DNA of 64,000 nucleotides, from the NCBI GenBank assembly GCA_034086705.1, contig JAXDZV010000030.1:106879-170878 (forward strand), given 5' to 3'. Origin of the DNA: UMGS1225 sp034086705. GTDB lineage: Bacteria > Bacillota > Clostridia > Oscillospirales > CAG-272. Below are positions 9,378 to 18,533 of this stretch, one piece after another. The stretch's first letter is position 1. Each line of letters starts with the position of its first letter. The notes under the pieces were generated by a model. The model was not told the DNA's origin. It was given only the letters and a program-made list of their open reading frames with translations, and did no database searches. Position numbers and translations under genes: made by a program.

Positions 9378-9588
9378 ACAAACGCGGTACCACCTCAGTT
9401 CGTGTTCGCCAACACGAACACCTCTTCTCCCGATATAACGGTCGAACCGGCGCAGCCTACACAAAAAACTTTTTCTCTTCGGTGCGCAGCTCCCACGGTG
9501 TATTTCCAAAGTGCTCTGCCTCCGCCTTGCATCTTCCGGCGTCTTTCTGCACACATAACAGCTTTGTACTTCTCCGCGATCTTTGCTT
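9345..9588 (-). ncRNA. T-box leader (tRNA-Tyr sensing) of tyrS
   Basis: On the minus strand the conserved T-box AGGTGGTACCGCG is exact at 9383-9395. It is followed by a terminator stem (9349-9360 with 9366-9377, 12 bp) and a six-T run. In T-boxes this T-box bulge pairs with the tRNA acceptor end and builds an antiterminator. A tyrosine codon UAC followed by A at 9500-9502 is a candidate specifier, placed by eye and not by covariance. The promoter is at 9595-9623. Confidence 0.9.
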
Positions 9589-9594
9589 TTTTAC

Positions 9595-9623
9595 AGTATA
9601 ACAAATTTCGCCATGCTTGTCAA
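9595..9623 (-). promoter_or_regulatory. tyrS promoter
   Basis: Minus strand TTGACA, 17 nt, TATACT, directly upstream of the T-box leader. Confidence 0.8.
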
Positions 9624-9716
9624 GAGGCGGATATATTCCAAAGCCCTCTAAATGCAGGGCAACAACAGATTGTTGTACTTGCGGCAAAAAAACAGGGGCA
9701 ACAATCAAAACGATAG

Positions 9717-9745
9717 TTGACATTTGTTCACTTTTATGATATACT
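9717..9745 (+). promoter_or_regulatory. Promoter of the DUF4190-like gene
   Basis: TTGACA, 17 nt, TATACT; the same two boxes as the divergent tyrS promoter. It places the start codon downstream of about 9752. Confidence 0.8.
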
Positions 9746-9800
9746 GTCTACACACATTGGAAACATGTGTGTAATCATCAATTTTTGGAGGATTTGTTTT

Positions 9801-10157
9801 ATGGAACAAAACAATGGAAAAGGCATGTCCATTGCCGCACTCATTCTCGGTATTGCCGCCTGCGTTCTGGCATGGGTTTACATGTGGAACATCGCTGCAA
9901 TCGTCTGCGGTATTGTTGGCTTAGTTCTTGCTGTTCTTGGCAGAAAGAATGCAGCTGCTGCGAACGCATCAAAGGGCCTGGGAACAGCGGGTCTGGTTCT
10001 CTCCATCATCGGCTTAGTTCTTGCTGTTATCGGTTTCTTTACCTGCACCCTGTGCATTGCCTGCGCAAGCTCCGCTGTGAATGATTTGTCAGGATCCGAT
10101 TTAGAGGGCTTAGAGGGCGCGCTGCAGGGCGCACTCGATAGTGCCTTCGGTAATTAA
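9801..10157 (+). CDS. Small DUF4190-like membrane protein
   Basis: 118 aa from the ATG at 9801, with GGAGG 9 nt upstream. Residues 9-47 and 60-95 form hydrophobic hairpins, giving three or four membrane helices. The helices carry a duplicated segment (GLVLAVLG and GLVLAVIG) matched by an 18-nt exact DNA repeat, a sign of internal duplication. The acidic C-terminal tail is short. Proteins of this type are common in Firmicutes and have no assigned function. Own promoter and own terminator (10195-10232). Confidence 0.75.
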   Translation: MEQNNGKGMSIAALILGIAACVLAWVYMWNIAAIVCGIVGLVLAVLGRKNAAAANASKGLGTAGLVLSIIGLVLAVIGFFTCTLCIACASSAVNDLSGSDLEGLEGALQGALDSAFGN

Positions 10158-10194
10158 GCACGTATTTTTGCGACAAAACAATTCCTAATGATAC

Positions 10195-10232
10195 AAAAAG
10201 CGGTATTTGCATAGGTCAAGTACCGCTTTTTT
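10195..10232 (+). terminator. Intrinsic terminator after the DUF4190-like gene
   Basis: Stem 10195-10205 with 10221-10231 (11 bp) ending in a T-run. Confidence 0.75.
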
Positions 10233-10244
10233 CATGGAGGTCAT

Positions 10245-11045
10245 ATGCTGCCCGATTTTGAGCTATTCGGTAAAACAATCGGTACCTACGGTCTATGCAG
10301 TATCATTGGTATCGTACTGTGCGTATGCGTTGCCACATACGCCGGCAAACGATATCGTCTCAGCTTTGACGATATTCTGCTCCTTACTCTTTCTATCTGC
10401 GGCGGCCTTTTGCTCGGCGGGCACCTGCTGTATGCACTAACACAGCAGGAACAGCTGCGCACTGTTGTGCAAGCCATTGGAAAAGCCCCATTTCAGGCGA
10501 TTCTGCGCACCCTGGCAAGCTGCTTTGGCGGTATGGTATTTTACGGTGGTTTTCTCGGCGGCATTGCGGGTGCGTGGCTTTTCGGCAAATACTATCGCCC
10601 GCTCACATCTGCCATCGCCCTCGATCTGTATGCGCTTGTCATACCGCTTTTTCATGCATTCGGACGTATCGGCTGTTTTTTGGGAGGATGCTGCTACGGC
10701 AAACCCTGGCAAAGCGGTGTACAATTTCCATACAACCCCCTGGTGCCACAACTTTCTGAGGTGCCGCGTTTTCCCGTACAGCTGGTGGAAGCGGGTTGTA
10801 ACCTTGTCATTTTCGGTGTTTTATTGCTGCTGTGGTCTCGCCGCAAAACGCAAGAGAAACTGCTGTTTGTGTATATGCTTATTTATCCACCTGTGCGTTT
10901 CACGCTGGAATTCTTTCGCGGCGACTCCGTGCGCGGTTTCCTTTGGGGCCTTTCAACCTCCCAATGGATTAGCATTATCCTATTTTGCATTGCTTTACTG
11001 TATTATATGTTGCGCAACATCCGGCGCAAACAGCGTACTTCCTAA
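10245..11045 (+). CDS. Lgt-family membrane protein with divergent signature
   Basis: 266 aa, seven or so membrane helices, GGAGGT 6 nt before the ATG. It belongs to the prolipoprotein diacylglyceryl transferase fold by overall pattern: H137 before the GRIG block and the arginines of the C-terminal half (RFTLEFFRGD). The Lgt signature is usually GRxGNFxNxE, but here it reads GRIGCFLGGCCYG (140-152), so the Asn and Glu are replaced by Cys/Gly. This variant group is common in Clostridia as a second Lgt-like protein; transfer of diacylglycerol to lipoproteins is not certain for it. The window holds one lipoprotein-like client (prsA-like) next door. Confidence 0.8.
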   Translation: MLPDFELFGKTIGTYGLCSIIGIVLCVCVATYAGKRYRLSFDDILLLTLSICGGLLLGGHLLYALTQQEQLRTVVQAIGKAPFQAILRTLASCFGGMVFYGGFLGGIAGAWLFGKYYRPLTSAIALDLYALVIPLFHAFGRIGCFLGGCCYGKPWQSGVQFPYNPLVPQLSEVPRFPVQLVEAGCNLVIFGVLLLLWSRRKTQEKLLFVYMLIYPPVRFTLEFFRGDSVRGFLWGLSTSQWISIILFCIALLYYMLRNIRRKQRTS

Positions 11046-11088
11046 AAAAGTCGGACCGTACAGCTCTTTGAGACTGTACGGTCTTTTT
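11044..11088. terminator. Bidirectional terminator
   Basis: 10-bp stem (11054-11063 with 11074-11083), A6 on the left and T5 on the right, between the converging Lgt-like and PrsA-like genes. Confidence 0.8.
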
Positions 11089-11097
11089 GCACAATAG

Positions 11098-12216
11098 CTA
11101 AGTGCGAAAGAAAGCAATGTTCGCTTGCTCCAGATTGAAAGAATCCAACACAGAACGGTTTTCCCGAATTTGCGAGATGATCTGTGCTGTATATGCAGCA
11201 AAATCGTCGCTCTGCAAATACTCGATAAATCGATTTAGCATGGTGCAGTAAATAGAATCTTGCCAGGGCTTGTCAACCAGTTGACACTTTTGCAAGAAAT
11301 GAACACCTGCGTCTGTCTCTACACGCACCGTATCACCAATCTCCGCCAATCCAAGTGCAGCGGATGTAAACGTTTTATCAAACCCAGAGAAGGAAGCTAC
11401 CAGGTAGCCACTTTGATATGTCTTTGCCGTACTATCCTCGTTGTATTGCTCCATCAATGCATCAAAATCCGCACCTTCTGCCAGCGCCTTTTCCACAACA
11501 GCTACCTTCTCTTCTTTTGCAGTCTGTTCTGCTTCGCTCAATGGCTCTGTCAGGGGTTTGCCCTGCTCATCAGTCAGTGCATATCCGTCAGAATCAATTA
11601 TATTCTTGTAGTGGGTTCGAATTAAAAGATGTTTAACACACACATAATTGTTTTCATAAAACGTCTGATATGCTTCTTGCGAGATTTCACGCGCTCCGGA
11701 AATCCCCTGCGATGCGTCTCCGTACAGATACGTATATAACTGTGCGATTTTCTCTTCTGCAAGCAAGACCTTTTCGTATCGTTCTGTATTCAGCCCCATG
11801 ATTGCCAGTTTCTCATTCAACGCCGCACGACCACCTGCCTGTGCCATTTCTGAGGATATTTTTTGTGAGACGGCCGTTGTTGCAGAAGAGGCAAGCTGCA
11901 AGTTGAACTGGTCATACAGATACAATGAAGCGACATTGTTTTTAATCATCGCATCAATTCTTTCACGATACATATCACCAATTGTTTCTCCCTGCTTTGT
12001 GCCCGCCAGAGCAAAATACGCAACGCTGTCTTCCCCATCCAAACTGTTCAGCAAATAGTTTTTATAGCTGGAATACCAATACGCATACATACTTTTTGTT
12101 ACCTTTGCTCCGCCGAAAGACATTGCAATCGGATCCCCTGCGCCGCACCCCGTCGTCCCCCACAAAGCAAGCGCCGCCAAAAGCATGCAACAAACATATC
12201 GTACTCCTAATTTCAT
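11098..12216 (-). CDS. PrsA/SurA-like parvulin lipoprotein (foldase)
   Basis: 372 aa, AAGGAG upstream of the ATG. An N-terminal signal with a weak lipobox (WGTTGC, Cys24) would anchor it to the outer face of the membrane. A SurA-like helical N-domain comes first, then a parvulin region starting at YVCVKHLLIRT and continuing through DFDALMEQYNED and GVHFLQK. Parvulin foldases help secreted proteins fold outside the cell. It lies 243 bp downstream of mfd in the same direction. Sequence similarity is modest, so foldase activity is inferred. Confidence 0.75.
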   Translation of the reverse strand: MKLGVRYVCCMLLAALALWGTTGCGAGDPIAMSFGGAKVTKSMYAYWYSSYKNYLLNSLDGEDSVAYFALAGTKQGETIGDMYRERIDAMIKNNVASLYLYDQFNLQLASSATTAVSQKISSEMAQAGGRAALNEKLAIMGLNTERYEKVLLAEEKIAQLYTYLYGDASQGISGAREISQEAYQTFYENNYVCVKHLLIRTHYKNIIDSDGYALTDEQGKPLTEPLSEAEQTAKEEKVAVVEKALAEGADFDALMEQYNEDSTAKTYQSGYLVASFSGFDKTFTSAALGLAEIGDTVRVETDAGVHFLQKCQLVDKPWQDSIYCTMLNRFIEYLQSDDFAAYTAQIISQIRENRSVLDSFNLEQANIAFFRT

Positions 12217-12459
12217 ATATCTTCATTCTCCTTCGTTTTCTCTGTATTTTTAAGGGTTTTGGAATTTGGGGCTTTCGGTGTCTACTCCATTTTTACGCCA
12301 TTGGCATATGGATCCGCAGTGAAAACCGGTGGGTTTTATTCTGCCCGGTCTTTTATAAAAGTCAATGTTTTCAAGCGTCAGCGGCTTTCATCACAGAGGC
12401 GGAGATCCTTATGAAACCGGCTCGGATACGCCGATACCTCGTTTCATCATTCTCTTCTC
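12217..12459 (-). other. mfd to prsA-like spacer with orphan open frames
   Basis: After the mfd stop the minus strand has a ribosome-site-like AGGAG and an ATGATG that opens only 13 codons. Another frame is open from about 12380 to a stop at 12250 (TLENIDFYKRPGRIKPTGF and on) without a good start. I do not recognise either, and no strong promoter or terminator stands out. It may be a decayed gene or an interspersed repeat. Confidence 0.3.
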
Positions 12460-15400
12460 CTATTCTGATTTTGCCGATATCGCCTGCAGCTCATTCGCAT
12501 ACGTCTGCAAAACAGACAGCACCTGTGAAATCAAATGCGCCTGCCGCTGTGGGCGAAAGGTAATGTGCGGCTCCTTTCCCATTGTCAAGAAAAGCTTTCC
12601 CATCGCATTCTTATCATGATTGATCTGTGCTGTAAATGCGCTCCAAAAAGCTTCGTCTACCGTGTGCGGCACAAAAATCACAGCATTTTCGCGTTGTTCA
12701 ATACGTGAAAAGCCAAGAGCTGTTCCAAGTGCACGTAACGCGGAAAGCTGTACCAGCGAACGTGTCTGCACAGGCAACTTTCCAAATCGGTCGCGCAACT
12801 CCTGCTCAATATCATGTGCATCCTCCACCGTTTCGATGCTTGCGATCTTGCGGTACAAATCAATACGGTCTGCCGCCTGCGAAACATAAGAAGAAGGTAG
12901 GTTTGCATCACACCGGAAAGTGACCGTACATTTTTCGATGGGGCGTACCTGTTCACCCTTTTCCGTTAAAATCGCTTCATTGAGCAACTTAATATACAAA
13001 TCATACCCAACTGCCTCCATGTGCCCGTGTTGCTGCGCACCGAGCACATTGCCGGCTCCCCGTATTTCAAGATCCCGCATAGCAATTTTGAAACCTGCAC
13101 CGAATTGCGTATATTCCCGAATTGCCTGCAAACGCTTTGTTGCAACTTCGGAAAGCACCTTTCCTTTGGGAAAAGTAAAGTACGCGTAGGCACGCCGTCC
13201 GGAGCGGCCGATTCTACCGCGAAGCTGATGTAACTGAGAAAGACCCATACAGTCTGCGTTCTCAATGATAAGCGTATTCGCGTTTGGAATATCTACACCT
13301 GTCTCTATGATTGTGGTGCATACAAGAATGTCAATTTCGCCATCAATCATTTGCTGCCAGATGCGCTCCATCGCATCGCGATCTGTTTTTCCGTGCGCCA
13401 CAGCTATCCGTGCCTGCGGAATAGCAGCATGAATGCGCGCCGCACACCGATCAATATCCTCCACGCGATTATGCAGCCAAAACACTTGCCCGGCGCGGCG
13501 CATTTCTTTTTTGAGCGCCTCCGCAAGAATTTGCGCGTCATATTCCAGCACATACGTCTGCACCGGCACGCGATCCTGCGGCGCCTCCTCCAAAATACTC
13601 ATATCGCGAATTCCTGTCATAGACATATGCAAGGTGCGCGGAATAGGTGTTGCAGTCAACGTGAGAACATCTACGCCCCGCACCAGCTGTTTCAGTTTCT
13701 CTTTCTGTGCCACACCAAAGCGTTGTTCCTCATCCACAATAACAAGCCCAAGATCATGAAATTGTACGTCTGCACTAAGCAGCCGATGCGTCCCCACAGA
13801 GATATCCACTTCTCCCCGGCGAATTCTCCGCAGTGCCTGCTGCATCTGCTTTTGTGTGCGAAAACGGGAGAGCACCTCCACATTCACCGGGAATCCGCGC
13901 ATACGCGCCTGCACCGTTTGGAAATGCTGCATTGCAAGAATCGTAGTCGGGCAAAGCAGGGCAACCTGCTTGCCGTTTTCTACTGCTTTAAAGGCGGCGC
14001 GCAGCGCAACCTCTGTTTTGCCATAGCCAACATCGCCGCAAAGCAATCGCTCCATAGGAACATTCAGTTCCATGTCTTCCTTGATCTCCTGTGCTGCCTG
14101 TAGCTGCCCTGCCGTTTCTTCATATGGAAAGGTCTGCTCAAAATCGCGCTGCATCGCATCATCCGGACCAAAAGCAAAGCCAGGTAAACGGCGACGCGCT
14201 GCATATAATGCAATTAGTTCTTTTGCCATTTCTCTTGTAGCAGTGCGTACACGATTTTTTGTTTTCGTCCACTCACTGCCACCCATCTTGGACAAACGTA
14301 CCGTGCCATCCTCTGTTCGTGCTCCAATATACTTTGAAACCATGTCCAGCTGATCACACGGCACAAAGAGACTATCTCCCCCTGCATACTGCAGCGTTAT
14401 AAAATCCCTGGTGCACCCGTCGATATCCGTGATGGAACGTAGTCCTTCATAGCGAGCAATTCCGTGCGTTTCATGCACAACATAATCGCCGACTTGCAAA
14501 TCCGCGTAGGATGCAATGCGTTCTGCTGCCGTCTTTTTTGAACGGCGTTTGCACTGCTGTGCTCCGGCATGCTTTGTTACATACCCGTTGCGTCCTCGGT
14601 ACAACGAAAGCAATGCAAAACGATCGCGTATCAATAAAAATCCGGCACTATCCAGCCCTGCAATTAAATACGGAGTTCCTGACTGCAATGTGGAAGGGTC
14701 AACCTCAGCAACGGTATCCGGTGCGATTAGATCGTGTTGTTGCAACAGCTCCCGCACAGTGCGCCTTTGTGTTTCATTTTCGCATAGCAACACAACTCGG
14801 TAGCCAGTCGCAGTATATTGCTGTACATCCTCCGCCAAAAGCTCCGGCGACGAAAGATATCGCACGGACTGTTGCACATCAAAATGAAAGCTGCCGCCCA
14901 GGCGCATGCCCGTACTCGTTGTTGCAAAGGCATCCGCAATTACGGCAACCGTCTTCTCTAAAAACTTCGTGAGTGTGACACGGTTCTTTGCATATACAGC
15001 ATACTTTCCGCAGAGTACCCCTTGCTCGCACAGAGATGTTGCCGTTTCATTCATCTGCCATTCAAAAGCATCCAAACGTGCGCGGCATGCAGCACTATCC
15101 AGCAGCAGCACCGCCGCCGTGTTGGAAAAATAGTCCAAAAGAGAGCTACTGTTTGGATATATCAAAGCACTGTATTTGTCATAAAAAAAATCTTCGGTTC
15201 CCGTTTGTAAAGCTGTCAACTCCCTCGAAAGTAGCTGGCGCTGCTCCGTCTGTGACGGTTCCAACCGTTTTTCCGCAGACACAATGGCATCTGCAATCCG
15301 CTTTTTCGCAGCGGCATCCGGCAACAATTCCCTAGCGGGAAAAACCGAAAAAACCGGGATGGCTTCCCCCCGGCGTTGAGATAAAAGGTCAAACGGCGCA

Positions 15401-16035
15401 ATTGTCTCGATTTCGTCTCCAAAAAACTCAATGCGCACCGGCAATTGGCTTTGCGGTGAAAAAACATCCACAATGCCGCCACGTCGTGCAAATTGCCCCA
15501 CACCGTCTACCTGGGTGCACGGCGTATATCCACAGGCCAACAACTGCTGCGTAAAGGCCTGCGGCTCTATGCTGTCTTTCGGATGCAATGTACAACAAAG
15601 CTGTGTGAAATTTTCCCGCGGCATGGTAAACTGCAGGGCTGCATCCGGCGTACTCAGCACAACATCCGCCTCTGCGTTGCACAACGCAGCAAGTGTGCGC
15701 AACCTTTCCTGCTCAAATTCCAAAGAAGCCGTTACCTGCCCGAAATGCAAATCCCGCAGCGGATATTGAAACACACGCAATCCGCGTGCTGCAAATGCCC
15801 GCGCAAAAACTGCTGCATCGCGTTCCTCAGGCAACAACACCAGCATCGGCATCTCTGCTCCGACTCGCTCAAGCCCCGCTCGCAACGCCACCGCAAATGC
15901 CTCGCGTGCCCCTTCGCATAATCCTGTCACAAGCAAAGGATGGGAAATGCTCTTGCGGCGCTGTGCAGTATAGCATGTCAGCAATTCGGAAAACTCTCCA
16001 AGCTGCGCAAAGATATGCTCAGGTAGCAACATCAT
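12460..16035 (-). CDS. mfd: Transcription-repair coupling factor Mfd
   Basis: 1191 aa, the normal size. Mfd pushes stalled RNA polymerase off DNA and recruits UvrA. The UvrB-like N-domain contains GQFARRGGIVDVFSP. The RNA-polymerase-interaction domain begins near LQVGDYVVHETHGIARYEG. The helicase core has Walker A GDVGYGKTEVALRA, DEEQ in VIVDEEQRFG, TATPIPRTLHMSM, and the motif VI region LRGRIGRSGRRAY. The C-terminal UvrA-binding TRCF domain is complete. Its ATG overlaps the pth stop codon as ATGA (16032-16035), so the pair is translationally coupled. Confidence 0.97.
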   Translation of the reverse strand: MMLLPEHIFAQLGEFSELLTCYTAQRRKSISHPLLVTGLCEGAREAFAVALRAGLERVGAEMPMLVLLPEERDAAVFARAFAARGLRVFQYPLRDLHFGQVTASLEFEQERLRTLAALCNAEADVVLSTPDAALQFTMPRENFTQLCCTLHPKDSIEPQAFTQQLLACGYTPCTQVDGVGQFARRGGIVDVFSPQSQLPVRIEFFGDEIETIAPFDLLSQRRGEAIPVFSVFPARELLPDAAAKKRIADAIVSAEKRLEPSQTEQRQLLSRELTALQTGTEDFFYDKYSALIYPNSSSLLDYFSNTAAVLLLDSAACRARLDAFEWQMNETATSLCEQGVLCGKYAVYAKNRVTLTKFLEKTVAVIADAFATTSTGMRLGGSFHFDVQQSVRYLSSPELLAEDVQQYTATGYRVVLLCENETQRRTVRELLQQHDLIAPDTVAEVDPSTLQSGTPYLIAGLDSAGFLLIRDRFALLSLYRGRNGYVTKHAGAQQCKRRSKKTAAERIASYADLQVGDYVVHETHGIARYEGLRSITDIDGCTRDFITLQYAGGDSLFVPCDQLDMVSKYIGARTEDGTVRLSKMGGSEWTKTKNRVRTATREMAKELIALYAARRRLPGFAFGPDDAMQRDFEQTFPYEETAGQLQAAQEIKEDMELNVPMERLLCGDVGYGKTEVALRAAFKAVENGKQVALLCPTTILAMQHFQTVQARMRGFPVNVEVLSRFRTQKQMQQALRRIRRGEVDISVGTHRLLSADVQFHDLGLVIVDEEQRFGVAQKEKLKQLVRGVDVLTLTATPIPRTLHMSMTGIRDMSILEEAPQDRVPVQTYVLEYDAQILAEALKKEMRRAGQVFWLHNRVEDIDRCAARIHAAIPQARIAVAHGKTDRDAMERIWQQMIDGEIDILVCTTIIETGVDIPNANTLIIENADCMGLSQLHQLRGRIGRSGRRAYAYFTFPKGKVLSEVATKRLQAIREYTQFGAGFKIAMRDLEIRGAGNVLGAQQHGHMEAVGYDLYIKLLNEAILTEKGEQVRPIEKCTVTFRCDANLPSSYVSQAADRIDLYRKIASIETVEDAHDIEQELRDRFGKLPVQTRSLVQLSALRALGTALGFSRIEQRENAVIFVPHTVDEAFWSAFTAQINHDKNAMGKLFLTMGKEPHITFRPQRQAHLISQVLSVLQTYANELQAISAKSE

Positions 16036-16673
16036 GCTCTATCCCCCGCATTAACTATAGCAACTGCCGCATCAAATGATCCGCTTACTACCAACTCACA
16101 CCCGCGAATTAAGTCCTGATACCGGGCAGCTGTTGCGTCCAGTTCCTGCTGCGTCATTTTCCCAAGCACATACTCTGCCATGGGATACGCCTGGTCCGGC
16201 TTTTGCCCAACACCGATCCGTAGCCGCAAATAGGACTGGGTGCCAAGCCTTTCTGCCACAGAGCGTAACCCTTTTTGGCCGCCATCTGAACCGCCGTGCC
16301 GCAAACGCATCCGGCCAATGTCCAAATGCACATCATCGCTGAGAATCAAAATCTGCTCCGCAGACAGCGTATAATACCGTGCCGCCTGCGCAACAGCATC
16401 ACCGGAACAGTTCATATATGTTTGCGGTTTCATCAGCAGTACACCCTTTCCCCCTATCTCTGCACGGCCGACCAATGCACTGAATTTGGCGCGATTGATC
16501 TGACAATTCAGAGAAGCTGCCAGCGCATCCAACGCGCGAAAGCCCGCATTATGCCGTGTTTTTTCATACTGGACACCGGGGTTTCCAAGCCCTGCAATTA
16601 AAAAAGAAACACCCAAAGAGGCAGGTGCAGCGTGCTGCCCCTGCAACTTAGCAAAACAATCCCAAATTGACAC
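16032..16673 (-). CDS. pth: Peptidyl-tRNA hydrolase
   Basis: 213 aa. The start is taken as GTG at 16673 because GGGGGA lies 7 nt upstream and no ATG precedes the conserved LIAGLGNPG in a credible place. This gives a 33-residue N-terminal extension before the core. Pth releases peptides from stalled peptidyl-tRNA. Signatures are GLGNPGVQYEKTRHNAGF (catalytic His in the RHN block), KPQTYMNCSG, and DDVHLDIGRMRLRHGGSDGG. It sits between asnA and mfd with short or no spacing, the common Clostridia pth-mfd order. Confidence 0.93.
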   Translation of the reverse strand: MSIWDCFAKLQGQHAAPASLGVSFLIAGLGNPGVQYEKTRHNAGFRALDALAASLNCQINRAKFSALVGRAEIGGKGVLLMKPQTYMNCSGDAVAQAARYYTLSAEQILILSDDVHLDIGRMRLRHGGSDGGQKGLRSVAERLGTQSYLRLRIGVGQKPDQAYPMAEYVLGKMTQQELDATAARYQDLIRGCELVVSGSFDAAVAIVNAGDRA

Positions 16674-16687
16674 TGCGTTTCCCCCGT

Positions 16688-17692
16688 TTATAGTAAAGCA
16701 ATTCCCGCAGCCGCACAGACAGCACGATCCGCATCGCTCCAAAGAGAAGCCTGGACCTCGCCCACGTGTGCTTTTCGAAGGAAAAACATACACATGCGCG
16801 ATTGACCGATGCCTCCTCCCACAGTCAGCGGCAACTCCCCGCGCAACAACGCAGCATGAAAGGGTAGCTGTGCACGCTCCGGACATCCTGCTGCCGCTAG
16901 TTGTTGTTGCAAAGCAGCCTGGTCAACGCGAATCCCCATAGAAGACAATTCCAATGCCGTGTCCAAAATAGGATAATATACTAAAATGTCCCCGTTCAGC
17001 GTCCAATCATCATAATCCGGCGCCCGGCCGTCGTGCGGCTTGCCGTCAGAAAGCACACCGCCGATTCCTTGCAAGAAGACTGCCCCATATTCGCGACATA
17101 CTCTGTATTCCCGTTCTTTTGGCGTAAGATCGGGATACATCCGGCATAGTTGTTCCGCATGTATAAACGTTATATCCTCCGGCAAAAGCGATGCGCCGAA
17201 ATCATAGTCTTCGTCCACATATCGTCCGGTATGCCGCAAAGCCCGATACACACGGCGCACCATATGATGCAGCCCTTCCTCGTTTCGTTCTTGCGGGGTG
17301 ATGATGCGTTCCCAATCCCACTGGTCGACAAAAAGCGAATGAAGATTGTCTCGCTGCTCGTCACGACGGATTGCGTTCATATCCGCATACAGCCCTTGCC
17401 CCGGAGCAAATCCGTATTGCCGTAATGCATACCGCTTCCATTTTGCCAGCGAATGCACAACCTCACACCGCTCTGTTTCTCCAGGCACGTCAAAACTGAC
17501 AGGACGCTCCGTGCCATTCAAATCATCATTTAAGCCGGAGTCATGTGTTACAAACAGTGGCGCGGAAACACGCGTCAGATTCAGCTGAATCGCAAGATCC
17601 CGTTCAAAAAAATCTTTCACTTTTTTAATTGCCAGTTCCGTATGACGCAAATCCAGCTTGGAGATATACTCTGAAGGAATTATTACACTCAT
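16688..17692 (-). CDS. asnA: Aspartate--ammonia ligase (asparagine synthetase A)
   Basis: 334 aa, close to the 330 aa of the E. coli enzyme. AsnA makes asparagine from aspartate, ammonia and ATP in the cytoplasm. Family blocks are the N-terminal IIPSEYISKLDLRHTELAI, LNRVSAPLF-like LTRVSAPLFV, HSLAKWKRYAL, YADMNAIRRDE, SLFVDQWDWE, and the C-terminal LTVGGGIGQSRMCMFFL. The ribosome site is weak (AGAGAAG). It lies 72 bp downstream of a DUF6062 gene and 14 bp upstream of pth, so it is probably in one operon with both. Confidence 0.96.
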   Translation of the reverse strand: MSVIIPSEYISKLDLRHTELAIKKVKDFFERDLAIQLNLTRVSAPLFVTHDSGLNDDLNGTERPVSFDVPGETERCEVVHSLAKWKRYALRQYGFAPGQGLYADMNAIRRDEQRDNLHSLFVDQWDWERIITPQERNEEGLHHMVRRVYRALRHTGRYVDEDYDFGASLLPEDITFIHAEQLCRMYPDLTPKEREYRVCREYGAVFLQGIGGVLSDGKPHDGRAPDYDDWTLNGDILVYYPILDTALELSSMGIRVDQAALQQQLAAAGCPERAQLPFHAALLRGELPLTVGGGIGQSRMCMFFLRKAHVGEVQASLWSDADRAVCAAAGIALL

Positions 17693-17764
17693 TGTTTCTT
17701 CTCTTTTCGTTTCTTAAATTTTTGTGCAGACTAGTGCCCCAGTTGTCATTGAATATTCGCATGT

Positions 17765-18487
17765 TTATTTATATTCCGCCCCGGCATCTCGGTGTAAATC
17801 GCCGCGCAGCACACGAACAGCACGCTCCGGTGCATCCTTGGCGTCATACCAAGGCTCCTCTTGATAACGATAATCAAATTTCTTGCAATACCAATCAACA
17901 TCCTTTTGCAGCTTATCCAAATATGCAATTTCTTGCACGGAAATCGCATCATAAAACTCCGCCATGCGTTTTTTGGAAAGCCCACGACGTGCTGCTGTCA
18001 AAAAAGCCTCATAGTGCGGCAGACAAAAATATGGCTGTTTTTCCGTTTTTTTGCGAAATTCTGCATCTGTATCCCACAAATATACAGCTGTATCAAGCAT
18101 ATGCTCCATCCAGTTGGTAAGACGATCACACACATAACAGCTCTGCAGCACGGTTTGCAGTTTTTCCTGCTGCACCGTACCGGGTGCACGTAAAGGACTA
18201 CGCTGCTTTTGCCCCTGAATGAGCCGCTCAAGGTGTGTTTGTAGCGTCAGCATCATCGGTAGCCGCTTACGCCGATGCAACATCATATCGTAATGTGTAC
18301 GGCAAAAACCCTTTGCGTTGGTAATCATACGGATATCCTCTTCCATCATAGAAGCCCCTAAAATCGTATCGACTTCGGTATCCTCCAAGCGATTAAACAG
18401 CGCGCAAAATGGACAGCCGCAGCCCGCATCCGCCGCAGATGCATCAAACACCTCGTTAATTGGTATGGTATACAGTTTTTCTGCCAT
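17765..18487 (-). CDS. DUF6062 family protein
   Basis: 240 aa. The pattern EKLYTIPINEVFDA, a CGCPFCALFNRLED block, and GFCRTHYDMMLHRR fit the DUF6062 family found in Clostridia. Conserved Cys pairs (CPFC near residue 25, CYVC near 137, FCLPHY near 175) suggest metal or redox binding. No signal peptide or membrane segment. AAAGGA precedes the ATG. Function is unknown. It heads the asnA-pth-mfd run and is divergent from the zinc-ribbon gene at 18586. Confidence 0.8.
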   Translation of the reverse strand: MAEKLYTIPINEVFDASAADAGCGCPFCALFNRLEDTEVDTILGASMMEEDIRMITNAKGFCRTHYDMMLHRRKRLPMMLTLQTHLERLIQGQKQRSPLRAPGTVQQEKLQTVLQSCYVCDRLTNWMEHMLDTAVYLWDTDAEFRKKTEKQPYFCLPHYEAFLTAARRGLSKKRMAEFYDAISVQEIAYLDKLQKDVDWYCKKFDYRYQEEPWYDAKDAPERAVRVLRGDLHRDAGAEYK

Positions 18488-18504
18488 TTTTCGTGGGTCC
18501 TTTC

Positions 18505-18533
18505 TTGCATTTTTTTATGCTGCACGGTATAAT
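18505..18533 (+). promoter_or_regulatory. Promoter of the zinc-ribbon gene
   Basis: TTGCAT, 17 nt, TATAAT, 53 nt before the ATG at 18586. Its -10 box overlaps a possible divergent -10. Confidence 0.65.

Noticed and set aside
16674..16886. Extension of pth into the asnA gene
   Set aside because: It lies inside the coding region of asnA; the GTG at 16673 with GGGGGA is a better start.
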